From JBDWFY01 sp965275915 (GTDB lineage: Bacteria > Pseudomonadota > Alphaproteobacteria > Rhizobiales > Stappiaceae): a stretch of DNA of 64,000 nt. The first letter of the stretch is position 1, and the number at the start of each line of letters is the position of its first letter. The notes beneath the pieces were generated by a model that worked only from the letters and a program-made list of their open reading frames with translations, did not search any database and was not told the DNA's origin. Location: NCBI GenBank assembly GCA_965275915.1, contig CBDHYI010000006.1, positions 806,001 through 870,000 on the forward strand, written 5' to 3'. This document shows, one piece after another, positions 31,776 to 39,197 of the stretch. The position numbers were made by a program, and so were the translations under genes.

Positions 31776-31822
31776 GAATGGCGGCACCAAAAGCCGCTGC
31801 CTTACCACTTGGCCACGCCCCA
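31748..31822 (-). tRNA. tRNA-Gln (anticodon TTG)
   Basis: On the minus strand TGGGGCG ... CGCCCCA forms the acceptor stem, the anticodon arm is GCGGC-TTTTGGT-GCCGC with anticodon TTG, and the T arm is GCAGG-TTCGAAT-CCTGC, followed by G and an encoded CCA. All stems pair. It is intact despite serving as the likely prophage insertion site. Confidence 0.95.
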
Positions 31823-32067
31823 TCAAAGACCCGAACTGCCGAACCGGTTCCGACCCGGAGAGCTCATCTGCTCCCTCGTCCGTCTGTTCCGCAGAATCGG
31901 AGCCTCTCTATAGCTCCCCTTTTTCTCCCCTGCAACATTTCCGATAACAATTCTCGGCAGAGACTTTTGGGACTTGCAGGCATGGTCCGGCGACGTTATA
32001 CAACGCGCCTGCCCAAATGCCCGGTCTCTTGACCGGAAACAGCATCAGCCGATAAAATCGGCCATAT

Positions 32068-32144
32068 CGGAGTGTAGCGCAGCCTGGTAGCGCACCTCGT
32101 TCGGGACGAGGGGGTCGGTGGTTCGAATCCACTCACTCCGACCA
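32068..32144 (+). tRNA. tRNA-Pro (anticodon CGG)
   Basis: CGGAGTG pairs with CACTCCG, the anticodon arm is CCTCG-TTCGGGA-CGAGG with anticodon CGG, and the T arm is GGTGG-TTCGAAT-CCACT-like, followed by A and CCA. A T-run (TTTTTC) follows immediately as terminator. Divergent from tRNA-Gln. Confidence 0.95.
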
Positions 32145-32888
32145 TTTTTCAAAGGCTTAGGCCTTTCTCCTCAAAACTGAAATCGCAGTTCGCTCGGGTT
32201 TTGTCTCATCCAGGGGCTCACCGTGGTCGGATCTCTCCTTGATCAAGCCCTTCCCACTTGCCAGTCTCTCAATGTCGATGCCTGAATACTCAACCGCCTC
32301 GTCGGAGCGCCGGACCGTTCTTTCGACAAACAGTGGCGATTGGTCTGCCTGATCAGCAGACTTCATTCGGAGCTGATTTGTTCTGCAAACGAACAGACAA
32401 CAATCCGACTAAACGACCGCTTTATGCCAAAAAAAAGCCCCGCTCGTACGCGCGGGGCTTCAGTAGGCTGAGAATATCAAAAGAAGCGTAGGGAAACTCC
32501 GGGGGGTGGAGTTGTTGAACTCACTTTTGATGCAACCAGTAATTGTTGATTCCGGTTAACGCTTCGTTAAAAACAGACGTATGGCGGTGGAAGTTTTTCT
32601 CACATCGGGAGGACTGATTGGTTTTCAAATCGGAAAGGTCCGATCGAATGCTTACGGCGTGAGGCTCAATTGCCGTGAATCCGATCGTCTTTGTTGCGCA
32701 GGGGTATGGAGAGATGTCGAGCGGACGGATTGATGAAATTACCCCCGGAGCCTGTGCCGTTCCGCAAATACGGACATAAGGCCGGTTGCTGCAATTGAAG
32801 ACCGGAGCATCCGCAAAGGGGACTACAGCCGCTCGCAGCCTGGTGTTAAGGTGTCCGCGGCAGATGATCCAAGAGATGAAGACGGCAG
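32145..32888. other. 744-base stretch without a convincing protein gene
   Basis: Frames here are short and lack ribosome sites. It holds the strong minus-strand terminator at 32429-32460, and upstream of it on that strand a hairpin AACTCC-ACCCCCC-GGAGTT (32495-32513 region). Together these may mark a small RNA gene of about 100-130 bases. Beyond 32620 I see nothing except the presumed promoter of the VOC gene. Confidence 0.5.
32429..32460 (-). terminator. Strong minus-strand terminator, possible sRNA 3' end
   Basis: AAGCCCCGC (32435-32443) pairs perfectly with GCGGGGCTT (32452-32460), loop TCGTACGC, and eight T follow on the minus strand. No protein gene on that strand ends here, so the terminator needs another transcript, perhaps an sRNA. 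Confidence 0.8.
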
Positions 32889-33326
32889 ATGAAACTGGAA
32901 TTTCACCATATTAACTTCGTGGCGGAGAATGTGGACCGCATGCACGCGTTCTATACGAGTATTCTGGGTATGGACGACATCCCTCAACAGAACTTCCCTC
33001 GCACGGAGGCGACCGAAGAAGCGGGATATAGCGGCGAAATTCGTTTTGCGACCGAAGGCTCCATGCAGATGCATCTTGCCGAACGTGCATTTGATGTTGG
33101 CTTCAGAAACGGGCGTGTGATCAATCCTGTCGAACGGGGCCATATTGCCTTTCGCACGGATGATCTTGCCGCCTTTCTAAAGCTCCTTGAGGAAAAGGGC
33201 ATTCCATACTCGGACTACGGCACCACTTTCTCCAGGGAATGGCATCAGGTGTTCTTTCTTGATCCGGAGGGCAATGTCATCGAAGTGCACCAACAGGTCG
33301 CGTCCGTCGGTAAGGAAACCCCGTAG
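32889..33326 (+). CDS. VOC-family (glyoxalase/dioxygenase fold) protein
   Basis: 145 residues. FHHINFVAENVDRMHAFYTSILGM gives the first beta-alpha-beta unit with a metal-ligand histidine. GHIAFRTDDLAAFLKLLEEKG gives the second, and DPEGNVIEVHQQV ends with the ligand glutamate. Metal ligands look complete. Substrate unknown (lyase, isomerase or dioxygenase are all possible). Monocistronic on the plus strand. Confidence 0.85.
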   Translation: MKLEFHHINFVAENVDRMHAFYTSILGMDDIPQQNFPRTEATEEAGYSGEIRFATEGSMQMHLAERAFDVGFRNGRVINPVERGHIAFRTDDLAAFLKLLEEKGIPYSDYGTTFSREWHQVFFLDPEGNVIEVHQQVASVGKETP

Positions 33327-33542
33327 GCCGAGTGATCGCTGCATTCGCGCGAAAATAGGCAGATTCCCCGTTCTTGCACTTGTTCAGGCGGGATCGCAGT
33401 CACCTTTGTTCCCGATCTCCTCTTAATCGCAACCGGTGCCGCGCTGTGGGCGATAATCGGCCTGTTCCATTGCATCAGTCGCTTTAACAAAGGCAAGCCG
33501 GCTGCCACAACCGTCCCCGCCTGAGGGCAAAGCCTGCTTCAA

Positions 33543-33866
33543 TCATGCAAAAAGCGAAACTGAGTGGGTGTTCTGCTCGGATTGCCGCGTGGCTGCAGAT
33601 GTGTACTGTTCGACATAAGCGCGCTGTTCAAGATGGGTTTCCGGGCCGCGCCGGTTTTCTGCAATCAGTTGCATGGCAAATTCGGCGCTGTCGCCCCGAT
33701 AGGCGTCCCGTTGCGAGCCGTAAACAGCTATATGAGCAGGCATGGTCGCACCGGTCTCGAAACCGGCACCGGGGGAAACTTGATTATCCGAGTCCGATGG
33801 GAGCGTAACAGTCGGCTTCTGCCGGATGTGCAGCGGATAGATCGCTGGAACGGGTTTGACTTGCAT
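33543..33866 (-). CDS. Hypothetical protein with a YRGDSAEFAMQLIA motif
   Basis: 107 residues from the ATG at 33866, which has GGAGA five bases upstream. The middle, MPAHIAVYGSQRDAYRGDSA, then EFAMQLIAENRR and QRAYVEQYTS, resembles short uncharacterised rhizobial proteins carrying this motif. Soluble, no signal peptide. It stands alone; its neighbours give no clue to function. Confidence 0.55.
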   Translation of the reverse strand: MQVKPVPAIYPLHIRQKPTVTLPSDSDNQVSPGAGFETGATMPAHIAVYGSQRDAYRGDSAEFAMQLIAENRRGPETHLEQRAYVEQYTSAATRQSEQNTHSVSLFA

Positions 33867-34427
33867 CTATTTCTCCAGGGCGGGCCAGTCCGTGGCCAAT
33901 CTGACAGGAGTGCCGGAGGATTCCGGTTCTGTTTTGATGCTAGGGGGGATGGCGCGATCAAGCTGTGTCGGTTGTCACAAAATTCCGGAATTGGCTGGCA
34001 GAGCCACCAGATACCTGTTTGCACACCGGAATTCGGAGAAGCACCGGATGTTCGAACAAGCCCCGATAAAATGGGGTGCTACGACAGGAATGAGATCTCC
34101 GCTTTCGCATTCCTGAGTTAGCCCGCCAGTCCGAATCATCGGACCTTGATCGGCGTTGCGCGCTCCATGCAGCCTCACGACGGCTTGGGATAACGTCCTG
34201 GTCGACGCCGCTTCTACAATTTATGATTTAACAAAGCCAATATATAATAACTTATTAATGTATAATTGATGCTTTTCAGCTTTTCGCCCTGTTGCATCAA
34301 AACGACATAACCAGAAAACCGGCCATGGGATGCTCATAACAGCCTGAGGTTTCTTGCTGCCTCTTAAGGCTTCCGCGACCTTTCCCCAGGGGAAGCTGCA
34401 GAAGATGTAAAGAGGGGCGGAGACCGA
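33867..34427. other. Intergenic stretch, AT-rich before the pagL-like gene
   Basis: Several open frames exist but none has a ribosome site or protein-like composition. Positions 34212-34275 are strongly AT-rich (TTATGATTTAAC... AATATATAATAACTTATTAATG), probably the promoter or a regulatory region for the lipid A deacylase-like gene. Confidence 0.5.
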
Positions 34428-35006
34428 ATGTTCCTGAGAGGCAGAACAATCGGTTCAGTGTGCATGGGTCTGACGATGATGGCGTCTGCGCATGCTGCTG
34501 ATCCACGAAATGAAACAGAAAGCCATGCGGCGGCCGGGCCGCGCCACGAGATCCGCGGCGGTGTATTGTTTCACGACTTCATGAACCGCGAGTCCGGCGT
34601 CGATCTCAATGCCGAATATCTCAGCAAGTTCGGGGCATTTGATCTGTTCGTTCCGCGAACGCGCATTCAGGCGGTTTTTCGTCCTCATATTGGCGCAAAC
34701 CTGAATCTTAACAGCGACACAAGTTTCGCTTACGCAGGTTACAGCCTCACGCTAAATTTGTCGGATCGCCTGTTTCTGGAAGGCAGTTTCGGTGGCATGG
34801 TGCATAACGGCCTCAGCGACGGAGTCGGCGATGACCGACTGGATCTGGGCTGCAACGTCATGTTCAGGGAAAGCATTGCCGCAGGGTTCCGGTTCACCGA
34901 ACGCTGGAATGTCAGCGCGATTGTCGAACATTCCTCCAATTCGGGTTTTTGCAACGCCAATAACGGGCTTACCAATGCCGGTGTCCGCATGGGATATGTA
35001 TTCTGA
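34428..35006 (+). CDS. PagL-like lipid A 3-O-deacylase
   Basis: 192 residues, with GGAG before the ATG. Residues 1-24 are a signal peptide ending AHAAD. The body is made of alternating amphipathic strands of an outer-membrane barrel, and the C-terminus has VEHSSNSGFCNANNGLTNAGVRMGYVF. This includes the catalytic His-x-Ser and the terminal aromatic residue of PagL-family barrels. It removes the 3-O-linked acyl chain of lipid A, remodelling the outer surface. Monocistronic; AT-rich region upstream suggests regulation. Confidence 0.82.
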   Translation: MFLRGRTIGSVCMGLTMMASAHAADPRNETESHAAAGPRHEIRGGVLFHDFMNRESGVDLNAEYLSKFGAFDLFVPRTRIQAVFRPHIGANLNLNSDTSFAYAGYSLTLNLSDRLFLEGSFGGMVHNGLSDGVGDDRLDLGCNVMFRESIAAGFRFTERWNVSAIVEHSSNSGFCNANNGLTNAGVRMGYVF

Positions 35007-35373
35007 CCTCGCTGCACTCTGTAGTGCCCTCAGCGAAACCGGATACCTGTCCAATCTGCGGTGAAGGATATGGCGAGATACGATGCCTTCAGTAAATCGG
35101 TCCCGCGGGTGCTTGCTACTCCGCGGGGCGAGGCGTAAATATGACAGCAACGCAGAAACCGGTGGTCACAATACCGAGATCCGGTAGCGCCAATGCCATC
35201 TCCTGCACATTCTCTCCATAAAATACCGGTACGTTCCATACGATGATCTGCAGCCACCGTGAAAATATCGTGTGTGTTTGTTCACCCCGGCAAGAGGTGA
35301 CCTATATTCGAGTTCAATTGCGAAACGATCCGCCTCTGCGAGGCGACGAAAACCGGTTTTAGGAGAGATCGAT
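35007..35373. other. Intergenic stretch with an inverted repeat
   Basis: No gene is visible. CCCGCGG (35102-35108) and CCGCGGG (35121-35127) form a seven-pair hairpin without T-run, perhaps the end of the pagL-like transcript. An AGGAGAGAT ribosome site just before 35374 belongs to the next gene. Confidence 0.5.
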
Positions 35374-35877
35374 ATGGATGCCCCTGCCCTCAGCCGTCGT
35401 TCCCTGATGATCGGAGCCGGAGTTTTCAGCGCTGCTTTTATCGTGGCGAAAGGCCCGTCCGGATTGATCCTGCCGGCTGAGGCCAAGTCCAAGTTCGAGC
35501 CGACAAGAACGATGCGCGGCGGCAGCAACAATTATCGGCCCAATGCTCCGATCGTTGAAAGTCTCGGCACGGGATTTCTAATGTCGGGCATGGTGCGCAA
35601 GGCCGGGACCGGTGAGCCTTTGCCCAATGTCCGGATTCAAATCTGGGCGGCAACGACACGCGGCGGTGAGCGGGAGCCCAGTAACCACGGCAGTGTCCTG
35701 ACTGCCGCTGACGGATCCTACCGCCTGGAGATGCCCCAGATTGTGCCGAATTTCGGACAGCCGCATGCGCACTTGGCGTATGATGACAAGCAGTTTGAAA
35801 CCGTGTTCCTGCGCCCCGTGATGAGCAGTCCCAGGGACACGAGCCTTCAGGCGGATTTCGTTCTCGCACCGGCCTGA
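35374..35877 (+). CDS. Tat-exported intradiol-dioxygenase-fold protein
   Basis: 167 residues from the ATG at 35374, which has AGGAGAG. LSRRSLMIGAGVFSAAFIV is a twin-arginine signal with hydrophobic core. The mature part (FLMSGMVRKAGTGEPLPNVRIQIW, then GSVLTAADGSYRLEMPQIVP and FGQPHAHLAYD) follows the intradiol ring-cleavage dioxygenase beta sandwich. It is shorter than catalytic enzymes, and I could not confirm all Tyr/His iron ligands. Followed by a ferric-reductase-like membrane protein, with which it may form a redox pair. Confidence 0.72.
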   Translation: MDAPALSRRSLMIGAGVFSAAFIVAKGPSGLILPAEAKSKFEPTRTMRGGSNNYRPNAPIVESLGTGFLMSGMVRKAGTGEPLPNVRIQIWAATTRGGEREPSNHGSVLTAADGSYRLEMPQIVPNFGQPHAHLAYDDKQFETVFLRPVMSSPRDTSLQADFVLAPA

Positions 35878-35938
35878 TCCCCTGCAGCGGAGCCCGGATA
35901 AATCGACAACCGGACGTCTGGTTCCGGTTCTCGTTTGG

Positions 35939-36517
35939 ATGTGTTTTGCCGCTGTGATGGTTGTTCCGGTGGCGGTTGCGACAACGAGCCCCTATCTTGC
36001 CGGACGGGATGCGGTCTACATCACCGCCGGCCTGGCAGGTATTATCGCCCTCGCTCTGTTACTGGCCCAGCCGCTTCTGGCGGCGGGATACCTCCCGGGG
36101 CTGAACGGATTGCGCGCACGGCGCTGGCACAGATTTGTCGGCACCGGGATTATCGTTGCCGTGGCACTTCATATCGGCGGGCTTTATCTGACCAGCCCTC
36201 CGGATGCGCTTGATGCGCTTCTCCTGGTCTCCCCGACCCCATTTTCCGTCTACGGCGTTATCGGCATGTGGTGCGTCGTACTGACGGCCCTCCTTGTTGC
36301 AGCGAGATCGAGGATGGGACTTCGTTACGCGCTATGGCGCATCATTCACAACGGACTGGCGGTCCTCCTGGTGGTCGCGAGCGTTGTGCACGCCCTGCTG
36401 ATCCAGGGGACAATGGGAAGTCTGTCCAAGCTGATACTATGCGCCTGTGTCCTGGCGGCGACGCTGATCGCGATCGTTCATCTGAGGATCGTGAAGCCTT
36501 ATCTCAATAGGCGCTGA
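35939..36517 (+). CDS. Ferric-reductase-like (haem) transmembrane protein
   Basis: 192 residues from the first ATG, with about five membrane helices. RRWHRFVGTGIIVAVALHIGGLYL and WRIIHNGLAVLLVVASVVHALLI place paired histidines on neighbouring helices, as in haem-binding ferric reductase/YedZ-type domains. Protein-like frame continues upstream of the ATG (LVPVLVW), so a non-ATG start such as CTG at about 35885 is possible. It lies 61 bases after the Tat-exported protein and is probably co-transcribed. Confidence 0.75.
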   Translation: MCFAAVMVVPVAVATTSPYLAGRDAVYITAGLAGIIALALLLAQPLLAAGYLPGLNGLRARRWHRFVGTGIIVAVALHIGGLYLTSPPDALDALLLVSPTPFSVYGVIGMWCVVLTALLVAARSRMGLRYALWRIIHNGLAVLLVVASVVHALLIQGTMGSLSKLILCACVLAATLIAIVHLRIVKPYLNRR

Positions 36518-36558
36518 ACACGGATTCGCAGACAATGAACGCCGCCATCCTCAACAGG

Positions 36559-37467
36559 TTATCCCGCCGACGTTTTCGGCTGCGCGTCGAATTTCCGGCG
36601 ACTGAGGTTCTGTTCACCCATTCCCGGAAACGGACCGATATGATGGGTCTGATGCTCCACCTGGAACAGGTTGGAATAGAGATTGGCAATCCATTTTTTG
36701 CCCTCGGTCGTTAGGCGCAGGTAGTCCAGAGCCGGTCCGATATAGGGCTCAACACAACTCCAGAAAAATTCCGGATATTTGTCGGTCAGATCGGCCGGCG
36801 AACTGTAACTCATGCTCTCGGCGGTGCCGGTTTCCTGAAACTCCCAGTAAAGACCGTTGCTTTTGCGATGGTAGAACGGATCGCCCATCTGGCCGATCAG
36901 GTCGGCGGCCCGTAACAATGCCCCTTCGCTCTCGGTTTCCTGGTGCTGAGGGGTTTGCGGGATCGGAAAACGGGTCATCTCAATCAGATTCGCAATACGC
37001 GTTTCATCAACATATTCAGACTTTTTATAGCGTTCGAGCGCATAAATCTTGCCGCGATCAACGTGATAGGGCGTCAAAAAAGCGTCCGATGCCCCACGCG
37101 GCGGTGTGATTGTTTCTCCCTCTTCGTTGATCACAAACTCGCTCTCCGTATCCCGCTTACAGATACCGCGCACATAACCGATATCGTGCACAAGCGTCGC
37201 GACGGTGAAATGCAACCAGTCTTCCGGCTTGAGCGCTTCGGAGAGAAGCCGTCCCCTTATGATCTGCTGACCGCACAAGGTCACCATCAGAGTATGATTG
37301 ACATCGTGATAAAGCGCGTTCGAATTGCCGATCCGCTCAAGCACCAGACGCGCGGCTCCGCTGAGAAACGCCGCAAATTCCGGCCGTCTGTCTCCGAAAT
37401 AAAGGCGATAGGTATCGGCAAGATTTTCACCAAGGGCATCAGCCACAAGTGCAATCGGGTTCAACAT
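36559..37467 (-). CDS. HD-domain metal-dependent phosphohydrolase
   Basis: 302 residues. NALYHDVNHTLMVTLCGQQI and ATLVHDIGYVRGICKRD contain the H...HD metal-binding series, and LLRAADLIGQMGDPFYHRK supplies the final Asp. This is a single HD hydrolase without sensor or output domain, so its substrate may be a cyclic or phosphorylated nucleotide. Convergent with the ferric-reductase-like gene, 41 bases between stops. Confidence 0.82.
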   Translation of the reverse strand: MLNPIALVADALGENLADTYRLYFGDRRPEFAAFLSGAARLVLERIGNSNALYHDVNHTLMVTLCGQQIIRGRLLSEALKPEDWLHFTVATLVHDIGYVRGICKRDTESEFVINEEGETITPPRGASDAFLTPYHVDRGKIYALERYKKSEYVDETRIANLIEMTRFPIPQTPQHQETESEGALLRAADLIGQMGDPFYHRKSNGLYWEFQETGTAESMSYSSPADLTDKYPEFFWSCVEPYIGPALDYLRLTTEGKKWIANLYSNLFQVEHQTHHIGPFPGMGEQNLSRRKFDAQPKTSAG

Positions 37468-37765
37468 GACTGCTCAACACGTTTTATCAAAATAACAGTA
37501 TCTTCCAGATCCAGGTGCACACCCCAGAGGAGACACTTGAAGGTTAGATGTCACGGCTTCTTAGTCAAGCTGATGTTTTTGTCATAGAAGTCGGACTCTC
37601 TTCCTCACAAAGAAAAGCAACCGCAGCACGATACGATCACGGTCGCAACTAACGAACATTATTCACAAGAAAATAGCACTTTATAGTTGCCAACTTCCCA
37701 AACGGGAATTACCTGAAATTGCATAATCTCAACCCATACGAGAAATTTATCCCCGGAGCGACATA

Positions 37766-38038
37766 GTGACCGTTTATGTGCTTTCCTTTGATATGAACCA
37801 AAGCGCCGGGCATGCGCGGCTTCATGAAGAGCTGGAACGCAGGGGCGCGCATCGGGCTTTGAAATCATTGTGGCTTCTGGAGGTCGAGAATACCGCACCT
37901 GAAGTGCGTGATTATTTCAAAAGATATCTGGGCACAAATGAAGGTCTTTGGGTGTCCGAACTGACATCACAATATGCGTTCAAGAATGCTGAAATCGGCT
38001 CAAACACCTGGCTTCAGAGCAATCCGCCTGCACGGTGA
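37766..38038 (+). CDS. SinR/Cas2-like small protein
   Basis: 90 residues from a GTG at 37766 (CCGGAGCG upstream). VYVLSFDMNQSAGHARLHEELERRGAHRALKSLWLLE has the ferredoxin-like beta-alpha-beta start of the Cas2/VapD/SinR superfamily, and LWVSELTSQYAFKN matches the end. No CRISPR array or other cas gene is near, so it is a solitary member of the group, not CRISPR Cas2. Possibly an RNase or a toxin relative. Confidence 0.7.
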   Translation: MTVYVLSFDMNQSAGHARLHEELERRGAHRALKSLWLLEVENTAPEVRDYFKRYLGTNEGLWVSELTSQYAFKNAEIGSNTWLQSNPPAR

Positions 38039-38421
38039 ACATCAGCACGCCGACTTGTCCTCGCGTTACTCCGCCGGCTCGCAATTTCACCGGCTTATAG
38101 AACTGTTCACCGGACAGAAAAACCCTGCCGAAGGTTCGGCAGGAGGCAGGCAAGAGGTTGACAATATGGCATTGGGGAACTGCTGTAGGGCGCAACACTA
38201 AACCTCTTCCGTCGCGGAATCATAACGGTTTTCCCTGTATTAAACCGAATTCTCTCGGAACAATCAGAATTCAGGCGCGCCTGCTCCGCCAGCGAGCGAA
38301 CGGAGGTTGACCGAAACGAGGCCAACGGTGGGTCCTGGGTCCTGCCCATTGCAAAATTTCCGACATAAGACCATCTTATGCTGCACTGCGAAGACCCGGT
38401 GTCGGGCAAATCGGAGGTGGA
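38039..38421. other. Intergenic stretch with a minus-strand terminator
   Basis: No protein gene with a ribosome site is visible. CCTGCCGAA-GG-TTCGGCAGG at 38124-38143 is followed by TTTTT on the minus strand. On that strand the preceding bases read AACCTCTTGCCTGCCTCC, pyrimidine-rich and complementary to ribosome binding sites, so a small RNA ending at 38118 is possible. The promoter of the fabI-like gene is presumably near 38350. Confidence 0.5.
38118..38143 (-). terminator. Intrinsic terminator without an obvious gene
   Basis: A perfect nine-pair stem CCTGCCGAA/TTCGGCAGG with a two-base centre, followed on the minus strand by GGTTTTTC. It could also serve bidirectionally for the SinR-like gene on the plus strand, though no T-run follows there. 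Confidence 0.68.
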
Positions 38422-39188
38422 ATGTTCTCTCTGTCAGGAAAAAAGGCATTGGTTGTCGGCGTGGCGAATGACAGCTCAATTGCCTGGGGATGTGCCAAAG
38501 CACTCCGTGAGCAGGGCGCGGATCTTGCGATAACCTATCTGAACGAGAAGGCGGAACCTTTCGTTCGTCCACTGGCCGAGACCCTTAATGCCGAGATCGT
38601 TGCCCCGCTGGATGTCAAGGATGACGGTGCGCTTGGGGCACTGTTCCGAACGATTTCAGAACAATGGGGGCGACTCGATGTGCTGCTTCATTCCATCGCC
38701 TTCTGCCCGGCGGAGGACTTGCATGGCCGCGTCATCGACTGCTCGCGCGAGGGGTTCTCCATTGCAATGGATATCTCCGTCCACTCTTTCATGCGCCTGA
38801 TGAAAAGAGCCGAACCGCTGATGTCCCATGGCGGCACCTGCATGACCGTGACGTTCTATGGCTCGGAAAAAGTGGTCGACCACTATAATGTCATGGGACC
38901 GGTCAAAGCGGCGTTTGAATCCGTCACACGCTGCGCGGCGGCGGAACTGGGTGAAAAGGGCATTTCCGTCCACGCCTTGTCACCGGGGCCGCTGGCAACC
39001 CGGGGGCGGCCGGCGGGATTCAGCATTTTGACAAGCTGCTGGCAAAAGCGATCGAGCAAGCGCCCACCCGGACGCTCGCCACCATCGAGGATGTCGGGGC
39101 CTACGCCGCCTTTCTCGCCAGCGATAAAGCATCCAATGTAACGGGCTCTGTTCACCTGATTGACGGCGGCCATCATATTATCGGATAG
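38422..39188 (+). pseudogene. fabI: Enoyl-ACP reductase FabI homologue with a frameshift
   Basis: The frame from 38422 encodes the FabI N-terminus and centre (GKKALVVGVANDSSIAWGCA, the catalytic YNVMGPVKAAFES with Tyr-x6-Lys, and VHALSPGPLATR). After a run of five G at 39002-39006 the frame derails. In another frame the normal end continues: GGIQHFDKLLAKAIEQAPTR, then VGAYAAFLASDKASNVTGSV and LIDGGHHIIG, ending TAG 39186-39188. Removing two G (or adding one) restores a full enzyme. Either an inactivating mutation or a base-calling error. Confidence 0.82.
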
Positions 39189-39197
39189 GGGTTGATC

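Larger units (their letters stand above)
1..31822. mobile_element. Temperate siphovirus-like prophage, left end outside window
   Basis: A continuous block of phage genes runs from the left edge to tRNA-Gln. It holds tail, capsid, protease, portal, terminase, replication, methylation, repressor and early genes and a tyrosine integrase beside the tRNA 3' end. Packaging genes are lambda-like while the capsid is Mu gpT-like, so the phage is a mosaic. The left attachment site, remaining tail genes and lysis genes are not in the window. Intact frames throughout suggest it could be functional. Confidence 0.93.

Noticed and set aside
33380..33528. Short hydrophobic plus-strand frame (LLLIATGAALWAIIGLFHCI)
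   Set aside because: Looks like a membrane helix but no ATG, GTG or TTG start exists between the preceding stop and the helix.
33856..34116. Plus-strand frame containing CVGCH, like a cytochrome c haem site
   Set aside because: No ribosome site, no signal peptide and no methionine ligand context; the motif is probably chance.
37766..38038. SinR-like protein as CRISPR Cas2
   Set aside because: No Cas1, other cas gene or array; the sequence fits the solitary SinR/VapD side of the superfamily.
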